Origin: Nymphaea colorata
Lineage: Eukaryota > Streptophyta > Magnoliopsida > Nymphaeales > Nymphaeaceae
Direction of reading: 5' to 3'
Assembly (NCBI RefSeq): GCF_008831285.2
Contig: NC_045140.1
Span: 13,720,233-13,784,232, forward strand
Length of the DNA stretch: 64,000 bases
The notes beneath the pieces are model-generated. The model was not told where the DNA came from. It made no database searches and saw only the letters and a program-made list of their open reading frames with translations. Shown one piece after another: positions 48,361 through 59,155 of the stretch. Position 1 is the first letter of the stretch, and every line of letters begins with the position of its first letter. A program made the position numbers and the translations under genes.

Positions 48361-48666
48361 GTCACCAATTCATTTTTTTTAATTGAAAAAACAGTTTCCC
48401 AACTCAATTTTTTCTGACTCGTTTGTCTCAAGCGGGAAACTTCACTTTTCACTTTTCACTTTCCTTTTGTTCTCTCTCTCTCTCTTTTCGAAATTTTTTG
48501 CCCCAAAATGCAACCCTAACTCCTAAGTTCCTCTGCTTCAGCCTTCAAGGTTCCTATCACAACTGGCAGCCCCACTTCAGCCTTCAAGGTTCTCCTGCAT
48601 GCATTATGTAGTTCTCTCTCTCTTTCTCTCTTGCTTTCTTTTTGTTTATTTCTTTTCAGTCGGTAT

Positions 48667-48674
48667 GTGGTGGG
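48667..48674. repeat. Target site duplication of hAT-2 (left, diverged)
   Basis: GTGGTGGG compares with GTAGCAGG at 52864-52871, matching five of eight. A decayed 8-bp duplication is plausible. Confidence 0.45.
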
Positions 48675-49250
48675 TAGGCCTGGGCATCGGGCCGGGCCGG
48701 CCCGGCCCATTTAAGGCCCGGATTTGAATATGGTTGGCCCGCTACCTGGCCCGATTATTAACTGGCCGGACCGGGTACCGGGCTGGGTCAACCATGTCTG
48801 AGGCCCGACCCGACCCGTTTTGTTAACTGTCGAGCCGTGGCGGGTCGGGCCAGGCCCATTTGGTTTTTAATCTTTCTCGTGCTACATAGATATTTCTGCT
48901 CAAGAATTACACGAAAGTACAAATGCTACTGAAAGGAAAAAGATATACATCAAGAACTTGTAATGTTTGTATTAAAAGTGAAACGACATGGCCTGTTGAA
49001 AAAATATACATTCAGCCTGTTAAATGAACCCACGTCTACCAAAAAAAAGGCAGTGTTCAAAGCCCATTCCACTCTCAGAAAGATGGAACCATACCAAACT
49101 ATAACTTCTTCAAGCGAAGAAAGGGAGCAGCAACAAGCAGCAACAAAGGAAAAATAACAAAACAGCCAACAATTGAAACTATTACTTCAAGTGCTTGTCT
49201 CACTATCACACAAGACAGCCTTCTGTCGTTAACAAGACAGCCAACAATTG

Positions 49251-49520
49251 AATGTGGCATGTTCATACTAATACAACCACCACCACCATCATTTGAATTA
49301 ACAAAAGCATCATTTAGAAATAAAATTAACTTGAACGTGGCATGTACACACTAATACCACCACCACCACCATCATTTGGATTAACAAAAGCATCATTTAG
49401 AAATAAAATTAACTTGAGTGTGGCATGTTCAAACTAATACAACCACCACCACCACCATCATTTGAATTAACAAAAGCATCATTTAGAAATAAAGTTAACT
49501 TGAATGTGGCATGTTCAAAC
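49251..49520. repeat. 84-bp tandem repeat, about 3.2 copies
   Basis: Units start near 49251, 49335, 49418 and 49503 with (A/G)(A/C/T)GTGGCATGT. They contain CCACCACCACCATCATTTG and GCATCATTTAGAAATAAA. Copies are very similar. No coding role is apparent. Confidence 0.88.
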
Positions 49521-49942
49521 TAAATGTCTTCAAAGTCCATCAGCAACCTTGAAATGTCCATCTATAATTTAACACGAAAAAGAAATGTCAATAAAAATTA
49601 ACAAGTGCTTGTTTGCATGGAATAATAAACATTAATTAAAAAAATTACCACGATAATCATGCATCAGATTAACTTTCCTCATTAGAATGGTTCTCTGCAT
49701 CATGAAAACTGTAACATATGTTAATTTAAGCACACTACTATGTTAATATATAAAATAAATTAGAAAATGGACTATGAACATCTTACCTTTCACCCAAGTT
49801 GTGTGCATCACGGATCCAACTCTATGTGCAAATGATTTCACATTTTCAGAGTAGTTGAACATTGATAATCATTAAGAATTATTCGTATTATACTGAATGA
49901 AGATTCTGAAGCAACTTTAGATACATGAATCACTAATACATC

Positions 49943-50629
49943 TCAAGCCATCTTTGGTACAATTTTATATTTACTTTCATTTGTCTTCCACCAAGATAAT
50001 ATGTTGAAGTCTGCATTATTATGTGCAATTTCTTCCATTGGATCAATCAAATATTTGTCTAGATCTATGTGAGCCACTACAGGAGAGACAAAGCTGAAGC
50101 ATGCTCTGAACCCACTTCTAGCCACACTTCTATACTCTTCTGTTGCAATTATGGTACTAGTGTATGCATTGTCCCTTTGCATATTACTTGTGTCACTATC
50201 ATCCTACATGTTTTTGTATTCAACATACAATTCATGAAGGACGTTCTCTACAACTTCATATTTTATCATGGCATATGATTTATCCAAATCATCAAGCAAA
50301 TACTTCAAGTATGACAACTTGAACCTAGGATAGAAAACAACTGCCATTGCAAAGAGAATATTGTAGCTATTGAAGTATTTGTCAAATTTTTCTTGTATTT
50401 TGCAAATCAATACCCTCATATGTTCATTTGATGTTCCATGATGCCTACGCAAATGATGGTAGATTGATAAAACATCTTCAAAAACAAGATTAGATGTTAC
50501 CTGCTTAGAGGTATGGAATAGATTTGTTGCATCATAAAATACCTTTAAGAACTGACATAAATCAGATGCATGAGACCATTCATCCTCAGAAGGCAAACAT
50601 GCATAACTAGGATCTGCAAAACAAAACAT
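49943..50629 (-). pseudogene. hAT-2 transposase fragment (C-terminal half)
   Basis: Frame 50629-50204 reads EDEWSHASDLCQFLKVFYDA and HTSKQVTSNLVFEDVLS, then FYPRFKLSYLKYLLDDL, typical of plant ZBED/RICESLEEPER-like hAT proteins. Frame 50182-49943 has the dimerisation region (IDLDKYLIDPMEEIAHNNAD, FNILSWWKTNESKYKIVP). The BED finger and N-terminal catalytic part are not recognised upstream. The SERSFS-type segment between the two frames is also altered, so it is a decayed remnant. Confidence 0.85.
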
Positions 50630-51073
50630 AAAAAAAAGGAATAAGATGTTTGTCTATTCACCAAGAGAAGATAAAATGAATTTGTTATGATTTATCTACT
50701 GCAGCTAAATATTGCATCAAAATGGCCAGTTTAGTTATAATATTGAGCTCTTGAGTCTCAACCTAGATTTCAACATCTAGTTCATCTTAGAAGAAGGAAA
50801 CTAACTCGTGCAGCTTTAAAGGACAAAAAATGCAGACCTCGTTTGTTGCTAAACGAGCCTTTTCTTTGGAGATTTCTTTAGGCTCTCCTTGCAACTCAGG
50901 CACTGCAAAAAAAATAAAAAATAAAAAAAAAGGAATAAGGCCTTTGACTATTCACCAAGAGAAGATAAAATGAATTTGTCATGATTTATCTACTACAGCT
51001 AGATATTGCATCAAAATGGTTAGTTTTCGGATTCCAACATTTCTTTCCATTCCCCATGCCAACAGTTCTAATT

Positions 51074-51095
51074 AGGCCTGGGCGTCCGGCCTAGT
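51074..51095 (+). repeat. Internal hAT-2 terminus fragment
   Basis: TAGGCCTGGGCGTCCGGCC, followed by TAG, closely matches the left end of hAT-2 but lies inside the element. It is probably the stub of a related element inserted or rearranged here. Confidence 0.6.
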
Positions 51096-51882
51096 CATTC
51101 TGAAACTTTGGGATGGGAAAACAGTTATATACCTTTTCTTTAATCTCCAAAAGTAGCAAACTCCATTTACATTTCTATGAACATTAATCTACTGGTGATA
51201 TGGAGCAACAGTTTTTGTCCAAGCACAGGAAAATGATAATGGGGGATATACTTTAGGGACCCTTGAAATTTTTTACCAAACGATATTTGCTAACTTCATT
51301 AGCAACATCACCCCAAATATACTGAGTTTATATTGCAAAGAATGTCCAAACATTGAGTTTATATACTGGTCTCAAGATGTGCATCATGCATATAGCTAGG
51401 TTTTGTGGAGGAAGACAACCCGTACTCAACAAACGGTAAAAAAGGCACGTATTATTTTGAATTCTCAAGGCCCCTAAGAATGATGGACCATCTTCAACAT
51501 GCAAGTTCTATGCATCAAGTGTGTGCGTGTGTGTGAACCAACCAACAAGAGTAAGATGTTATGTGCTTATCATGTCATATTGCAATGAGGACTGCAGGAC
51601 ACACAATTCACAATGGGTCAGACATCAAACTTTGCAGTTGCATTCTGGTATCCCATGGACCGGAAACCATGGAGTGGATCCCAACACTATTATGCTAATC
51701 GTAACTGGATGCTGCTTGATATTGCCCAACCATCTACTAGCTCCCTACAAGACTCTTGTCAGGTCACTCTAACTCGGAAGATGCAGTGAACATCTTCGCC
51801 ATTCTCTTGTCAGTAGCAGCATTCTGCATTTCTGTTTTATGGCATATTGGATTAAGAGGTCTAAGGCTGTTTCGTTCACACC

Positions 51883-51885
<3 letters not shown>

Positions 51886-51958
<73 letters not shown>
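51886..51958. repeat. (TA)n microsatellite
   Basis: An uninterrupted TA run of about 36 repeats inside hAT-2. Overlapping Tyr-Ile open frames on both strands are artefacts. Confidence 0.95.
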
Positions 51959-51963
<5 letters not shown>

Positions 51964-52863
51964 GACACCATTTATGCGAATCTTCATTCTAGCTGAAAAG
52001 GTCAAATATCACGTCAAATGAACATCCATGTATATTTTCTCAGGTTCAACAGAATCATATATCATGTCAAATGAACACGTTCACTACACAAAATGCCATA
52101 TGAGAAGAAAAAAAACTAATAGATATCACTTTCCTCCTGTTTCTTGTAACAGCAAGGGAAGAAGATGTACTTGTGCCCTCAATGGAAAGAAATTACAAAA
52201 AGGAACAAATTTGGGGAGCACAAGTAGAACTTATCGGGAGAATAAAAAGGGAAAACAGACTGAGAATGAGCAAAGTCGCAGAAGTAAGCATCCAAACCCA
52301 AAAGTAACAGATCGGCAATCTTAATAACAACCAACTTTGCATCATGCACTAAGAAAGCAACAAGAGACTTAAATCCAAGAAATGAACATAACCATTTCAC
52401 AACATTAGCATTAAGAAGTAATCACACTCATGAAAGAAACAACATCTAAAAAACACTGGAAAGGGAAAAATGAGTGTCGACTATGACAGACCAGAAGTAC
52501 AATGACAGTGACGGTGACGGTGATGGTGGAGATGTCGACGACGATGGCTAACGGCGGCGATAGTGGTCGGTGGATAACTGGATCGCACTGGCACAACAAC
52601 GCAGCTCTCTCCCTTTCAAATGAAAAGGGAAATAGCTCAAGGTTTTCCAAGTTAATTTGGTCGAGTTATTTCGACCTAAGCACTATTGGGCCCCAATGGG
52701 CCCCAACCCCAACTTATAACCGGGACCCGACCCGTTTTAATGTTGGGCCGGGCCGGGCGCAATGGACGAAAGCCCGACGATAGCAAATTGCTACCTGAAC
52801 TTGGGCCCGTTTTGGGCTGGGTACCGGGTACCCACCGGTGACCCGGCCCGACAGCCAGGCCTA

Positions 52864-54354
52864 GTAGCAGGAGGATGGAGGGGAGAAGAAATCAGTGTGT
52901 AGGTTGTGGGAGGGTGTCCAAGGTGGAGGTACAGGGTGGGGGTTGGATGGAAATCCAAGCCTACCAGATGCCTAAGTCTTGACATCGTCAACTAAGGGTA
53001 AGCTACAATTGGCAAGCTATGAGCATAGAAACCATTTCTCCATTTGGTGGGGAGTAGGTGATTCAGAGTTCTTGACTTAAAATTTGTTGCCCAAACTACA
53101 GTTTAGGCTTTCTTGTATTTTGTTTCCCCTTTTTTTAGCTTCTTTTTGAAAAGAATAAGTTTCATTCTGTTTTTTCAATGGGGTCTTCGTGAACTGTAAG
53201 TTTTTTGTTTCTAGTAGGTTTGGATGACGTAACATGATCAGCTTTTATTGACATACTTTTTGAGTACTTAATGTTGGCGGTTCGGTGTTAATGTTTTAGA
53301 TCACACCTTTTTTTCCTCAACATTTTTATTTAGTTTGCTATGCTTTGGTTTCAATCTTTGACATTTGCACTTGCCGGGTTCAATGTTTTCTATTAAAAAC
53401 ATTGGTTGGTTCCATATTTTTTAGTTGGAATGATTTTTTGTATGTGCTTTTGGAAGTATTCTGTTTGTTGATTTGTAACCTGAAATCCCAGTCTTTATTG
53501 CATTGATTACCATGTCTGCAGAGAATGATGCTCAGATAAAGACACAAGCTGTTCATGTTTATATGGTACTGAACTGAGCCTTTTTTTTTCTTCTTTGACA
53601 TTGATCTTCTTAGCATGATCATCCATTCTATTTTTTTAGGTTTACAATTGGTTTTAAGCATTTTTTAAGGGAGTCTTTCGTTTTCCCTTCTTGACTAGGT
53701 AAGCAATTTAGCGTTCAATGTCATTAGGAGTTACTTTCAGTAAAGGTAGATAAAAATGTCCTTGTTTGTTATGAAGCTCGTTCTTCTATAATGGATTCTG
53801 CTCTTCTTATGCCTGAATATGTCTCCCTGTATTTTTGGTCATGTATCACTGACTTCAAGTGCTTTGTTGTTCTTTCTTCAAATAAAATGTGTTGGAAGGC
53901 TTGCTATGTTCAACTTTAATTCCTATGTTTTGGCAATGTTTTACATGTGGACGAATTCTTTGCACTGTTCTTGGTCCTTATTGTTTTCTATTATCATGTT
54001 TCATGGAATGGACTATGGAGTTTCCCATAATTGAATGTGTTTTCTTTTTTTTTTTTTGCACACTTAATGCAAAGTTTTTTTTTCTCTTTTTCTGCTTTTC
54101 TTTTTTTTTTTGTTGGGCCCACTGGTGTAAGGCTATGACTTCATAAATCTATAAATCTTAAGTTGATGCCAATACTAGTATCATATATTTCAGAGTCCTT
54201 TTATTTGCAACAATTCTGATAAATGGCCATGTCCCATCAGAAGTTTCATGGCAATATGGATCTTGTGTTTTTAAGTTGGGAAGAATCTGTTATATCATAC
54301 CATTAAGGGTTTTAAGTTAGAAGCTAATAGTTTTCTTTTTTGGCTCTTCTACAT
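52864..54354. other. Intron-like sequence, no gene recognised
   Basis: T-rich sequence with intron-like character. 53521-53565 is bordered by CTGCAG and GTACTG and could be an exon (ENDAQIKTQAVHVYM), not recognised. Poly-T runs occur at 54042-54110. Confidence 0.4.
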
Positions 54355-54444
54355 ATCAATGCAGCAGAGATTTCTTGTCTTTCATGGTTTTCCTCTGAAG
54401 CAATTGCATTGATAAAAAAAATTCTGGAGCCAGATCTTGATATG
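54355..54444 (+). pseudogene. Isolated CIPK (SnRK3) kinase exon
   Basis: Thirty codons read INAAEISCLSWFSSEAIALI, then KKILEPDLDM and a GTGAGG donor. This matches the late kinase-domain segment of CBL-interacting protein kinases (INAAEFSCPPWFS...ILDPNP in the CIPK24/CIPK8 group). The CPPWF core has become CLSWF and NPxTRI has become DLDM. The base pair before ATC is AT, not AG, so the acceptor is lost. No other CIPK exon was found, so it is a relic fragment. Confidence 0.6.
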
Positions 54445-55189
54445 GTGAGGCCTAGTAAACTGTTTTATTTTGTTATTACCATGTTTTGGTACAGTGGTAC
54501 TTTCAATTCTTCTGCAAGTCCTTGAGAAAGAGACATGTTTGTTAAATTTTAGCCACTGAAATTGACAAAATGTGCTTCTTGCTGTTTTTGTTTATGGTCA
54601 TACTGCTATATGCTTCTTCTTTACTATTATCTTTTTCTTTCAAAGGAGGTGCATATAATTTTTTTTGTATTGGACCAAAATCTTTGAAATTTCAAGCTTC
54701 AATAAGTTAAGACTAGTTTCAATGCTTGTTCCTCTCTGTAAAAATCTTTGGTAAGATTAACTATTGGTTGACAATGCAAGTACAACACCGTCTTTGAAGT
54801 TATCGTCAAGCTTACTTTCACACTCTAAAGTATCCCCATCATGAGTCTTTCAAGTGTGTGCACATGTTTGATATATTGAATATAATCAAATGATCACAAT
54901 TTGCATTTGAATATATTGGCCCATCCTGCAAACAAGTTATGCTTGGCAACCAAGAAACATTCGTTATTGGAATTTTTGTATCCAGTAGCTGCCAATGACA
55001 CAGGTAGATGATGATTCTAGTTCCTCATTCACTAGTCCATTCTTAACCACAAACTGTTCCTAGTAGGTAAATCAATCATGTAAAACAAGTCATTTTTTAT
55101 CATGAGACAAAGCCGACGGAATTTGGGAATGACATTAAAACAAGTCATTTTTTATCATTAGTTTGAATTTGTCGAGTTTGTCAAGCCTT
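54445..55189. other. No gene seen
   Basis: AT-rich sequence without recognised coding or element ends. Confidence 0.5.
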
Positions 55190-55433
55190 AATCAAGTCGT
55201 TATGTTCAAATTAGTTTGTCAAGCCTTAATTAAGCCAATGAGCCTTAATCGAGTCGAGCTCGAGCCCAACACGTAATTGCCGAGTCGAGTTCGAGCTGCA
55301 CTGTCGAGTTATTCTTGAGCTCGAGCCAAGTCGAGACAGAGGTTTCATTAGTCGAGCCGAGATCGAGCTCGAGGTTTTATTAGTCGAGCTAACTGAACTC
55401 AGGTTCGACTCGGCTCATATTCACCTCTAAGTC
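55190..55433. repeat. GAGCTCGA-rich transposon-end-like block (right-facing)
   Basis: Repeated CGAGTCGAGCTCGAG motifs end in GACTCGGCTCATATTCACCTCTAA. Read inward from its right edge it begins TTAGAGGTGAATATGAGCCG, similar to CAGGGGTGAACAACGAGTCG at 48176. Confidence 0.5.
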
Positions 55434-55439
55434 TAGTTA

Positions 55440-56345
55440 AATCTGCACACTTCCTATCCATCAAGATTTCACAATCACTTGAAAGCATGACTGACTTATA
55501 TATTGAAGAAATTGTTAGATTTCATGGCATTCTTAAATCAATCATTTCAGATAAGGATCCACGATTCAAAATTTAGATTTTGGGGAAGGCTATAGGAAGC
55601 ATTATGGACAAAGATGAAATTGAGCATAACATTTCATCCCAAACCAATAGATACTCAGAATGAAACATCCAAACATTAAAGGACATGTTGAGGGCTTGGG
55701 AGCTGGAATGGAAAGGTGAATGGGACAAACATGTGAAGCTCTCTATGGTCGACCATGTCAATCATCAACTAGTTGGACTGAGATTAGTGATAACAAGAAT
55801 GAAGATCCATTAGTCATTCAACATTATACCGATCAAGTTAACACAATCAGAAAGAAGCTTTTGTCTGCCCATAGTCATTAGAAGAGTTATGCCAATCAAC
55901 GACAAAGAGAGTTAGCTTTTGAAGATAGAGATAATGTGTTCATCAAAATTTCACCAACCAAAAGTGTGTTCTGTTTCAGAAAGAAAAACTTAGTCCAAGG
56001 TACATTACATCATTTAAAATTTTGGAGAGGATTGAAAATGTGGCATATACAATTGCACTTCCACCACAATACCGTCATGCTCATCCAGTGTTCCATGTGT
56101 CAATGCTATGAAAGTATATTTCAGATCCTTCACAGGTAATAGACTATAAAGAGGTAGATTTGCAAGAAAATATGACAATAGATGAATGGCTACTTCAAAT
56201 CATAGAACGAAAGGAACGTGTGCTGTGAACAAAGAAGATTCTGTTAGTGAAGATAAATTGGCAACATCATGAAATCAAAGAATGCACTTGGGAGTGGGAA
56301 CATGACGTGAAGAAGAGTTACCTTAGTTATTTGAATGAGACATGC
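55440..56345 (+). mobile_element. Ty3/gypsy integrase fragment (gypsy 3)
   Basis: Broken frames read IKISQSLESMTDLYIEEIVR, SIISDKDPRF and RAWELEWKGEWDKHVKL. The C-terminal module follows: FIKISPTKSVFCF, the equivalent of HPVFHVSMLRKYI around 56075-56125, and RMHLGVGT-type tail sequence to 56345. It represents the end of a chromovirus-like pol with no upstream domains. Stops are frequent. Confidence 0.78.
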
Positions 56346-57515
56346 AAATTAAGATGAAATTTTCTTTATGGGTGAAAGGATATAAAGCCATATAATTTCA
56401 AACAAATACAATTAAATATAAGCATGCAAATATATAAATATACATATATTATCTGTTTATTTTATGAAGTATTGTGACCAATCAAACTAAGTATTAAATT
56501 TGTAATTAAAATTAGAGGGGTGGTTGAGTAGAATGTTAGGACTACTGAAAAGATTAAATGAGATATAAAAGGGGGGTGGGAGAAGCCAAAGAGTCACTCC
56601 TTTTCTTTTGGATAACAACAAATTCGGATGGAAGTTTCGGGGCTATCAAAAAGAGCTCATTAAGCTTGAGTAGACAACATTTTAGCCTTATACTTGCTAC
56701 TATCATAGTGGAAAAGGTTTTTGCCGCAAAAAGATTGAAGTGAGAAGGGGATACCTTCTATTTTCTTATTGCATCCTTGGTTGAAGTTAAGTTAGTGATA
56801 ATGACTTGTTCTCCTATCATCTCAGCCACGAAGAGTTAGAGAAAGAAGCTAGGGGACTGCTGATTTGGGTTCAAGTAATTGCTGTTTAGATAAGTGCTCT
56901 ACTTAGTTTGGGTTGGCAATCATGGACGTATAGATATAGTTATGTGCAAAGGCTATATCGTAATCTGGATGCATATGGTTAATTATATGTACTGAAAAGA
57001 AGAAGAAAAAACTGATCAGTCATAGTTGATCACGACTGCCTCTGTCCATAAACTTCTCAAGTACATATTTAGAAACAAAAATAGGCCCATATTTGGACAT
57101 CTATGCAGTTTTAAATGAGTAAATGATCTGATCATAAATATATACACATATTTATGTCACAAGGATGTAGAGTTTGAAACATCAAACTTTTAATATTTTT
57201 TTACACCGCATATAGAATGAAAAATATGTTTAAGTCAAAATGAAATGCATCAGTAGCCTTGGGATCGATTACCCCCGGTAAAGGCACCGGGAACAGTCAA
57301 TCCTCGTACCAATGGGCGAGTGCCTTTCTCTTTCATTTTCAAAATAAAATCTCATGTTTTTTAGCACCCCAAAAACAAAAATTTTTGGGGATGTGAACAG
57401 GAACCAACCATTAAAGATGTTCCACCTTCCTTTTCTTTGTCATTTGAATCCTAACTAGCTGGTCAAAGATCAGATTTCATGGCTGACATAAAGAGACAAC
57501 CCCTCCATGCTTGCT
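56346..57515. other. No gene seen
   Basis: This may include the decayed 3' LTR of gypsy 3, but no TG...CA pair could be defined. A GC-richer patch is at about 57270-57320. Confidence 0.4.
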
Positions 57516-58525
57516 TGATTCTCAAGCTAGACATGATAGAGAAGGAATCCAAACGAGAAGGTGCCCTTTGCATGCAGCTCTTGCTTCCTTCCTGTGCCAA
57601 AATCATGGTGACTGTTCCATGACTCCTTGGCTTTCCAAAAAGTCTGTCTAGCACCAAGCCATCATGATATAGTGCCTATATAAACCACCCTTTGCAAGCC
57701 GCTAAGAACCCCTCTTGGCTCCCTAGCTGCAACAGCCATCATGATGAAGACGTCAAAGCCATGGACATCAAGTTTGCTAGACGCCAACTTCAATTCAGCC
57801 AAGGTGCCATCAGCCAACCTTCTCTAGGCAGCTCTTACTCCAGCTGACCTCTACCTCCAAGCTGTATTTGAGGTAGATGTTCTCAACTCAGCTCAAAATT
57901 TAAGGTGTCTAGGCACCCCTTGCTCTAGCTGACTTCCCCATTCAAGGTGTCACAACCAGCCGGGTCCAGCCTAGGCGTTTCTACTCAAAGTGACTCAGCC
58001 TATTCGCTCTCCCATCCTAGGGTTCCAGCCTAAGTCAACCACCTGCTCAAAGCATCTTCAAATTGGACTCCACCAAGGCAGGTTATTCAACTCACCAGCT
58101 GCCCCTTGTTCGAATCAATTCCAGCCATACTACTAAATCCGATTCGGCACCCCTTTTCTGCCCTGTTTTGGAACACAATCCAAGCTCAACTTCTCCTTAA
58201 GATTTTCAGCAAATCAGGTTAGTAACCTCTCTCACTTACATGAAATTTTAGTCATATTTTCACGCATGTATAATTTTTCCTAAAAGCAACAAGGATCAGA
58301 CTTCATTTAGCAGCCATAAAGTGGCTGGCTGCTAACAGCGGCAGAAAGACTCCACCATGGCCTGCTTTTCAGCATCCTTGGTGATGGTCGATGCATCCTC
58401 TGATCAAAGTTTAAAAACCCGAGTTTGAATACCCTTGGTTTTTAACATCCTAAACACCCAGATCAATGGGTTCTATTTCTGTTGTTCAATTAAAACTAGC
58501 AACTTGATTTCAACTTACCAAATGT
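57516..58525 (+). repeat. Tat-like element 5' LTR (~1.0 kb)
   Basis: It matches 63079-64000 over most of its length, with a TATATAAACC box at about 57675-57684. Compared with the right copy it lacks about 100 bases near 57705. The right boundary is placed by the primer-like TGGCGATTC and is approximate. Confidence 0.7.
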
Positions 58526-59037
58526 TGGCGATTCACCACCAAGGTGAGATCCTAACTAGTACTATGGTTTGAAGTATTCACCAAACCATCTAACTAAAAA
58601 ATGGCACCTCTCTTTTGCTGTTCCAAAATAGAAAACCACGTGAATAATTTGATCATTTTAATCTCCATAATTTATGATATTTTCCTCAGCATTATCTTGC
58701 TGGAAATTAAGGACATTCTATGGACGCTTCTTCATACGAATGACGAATGAAAGTGGCAAATGAAACATGGGTTTGGGCTGAGGTTTCCACTATTTTAAAA
58801 GCTTGGAATGATGTCCAGCTGGGTCAATACAAAAATAATGTACATGTTAATCCATATATTCATGCATTCCCTTGATCATCCAAACCTTTTGAGCCAAATT
58901 CTATTTTTTTCAAAAATCCGAAAGTGATGTTTTCAAAATCTGATTTAAAAAGATCACATTCGTGCAATATTGGAGGAATACTACCATGATTTGGGCAAAA
59001 ATTTCATCCTTTCATTTATGTAATCATATGAATTAAT

Positions 59038-59040
<3 letters not shown>

Positions 59041-59068
<28 letters not shown>
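59041..59068. repeat. (GA)n microsatellite
   Basis: GA repeat inside the Tat-like element, in the leader between LTR and gag. Confidence 0.9.
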
Positions 59069-59155
59069 AGAATGAAGCATGGATGTTTTATTGAATGGAT
59101 TGGACCTCACAATTTTTCCAAAACGATTCCATCAAGGATTGAATATACTTAATCC

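Larger units (their letters stand above)
48675..52863 (-). mobile_element. hAT-2 DNA transposon with GGGCC-rich ends
   Basis: The left end reads TAGGCCTGGGCATCGGGCC. The right end, read inward, is TAGGCCTGGCTGTCGGGCC. These long inverted termini are followed on both sides by repeated GGGCC / GGCCCG motifs (48690-48860 and 52690-52850). A zinc-finger-type hAT transposase remnant lies on the minus strand (49943-50629). Inside are an 84-bp tandem repeat, a second terminus-like fragment at 51074 and a TA microsatellite. About 4.19 kb; inactive. Confidence 0.85.

Noticed and set aside
57270-57320. Possible tRNA or snoRNA in a GC-richer patch
   Set aside because: No cloverleaf or box motifs could be built.
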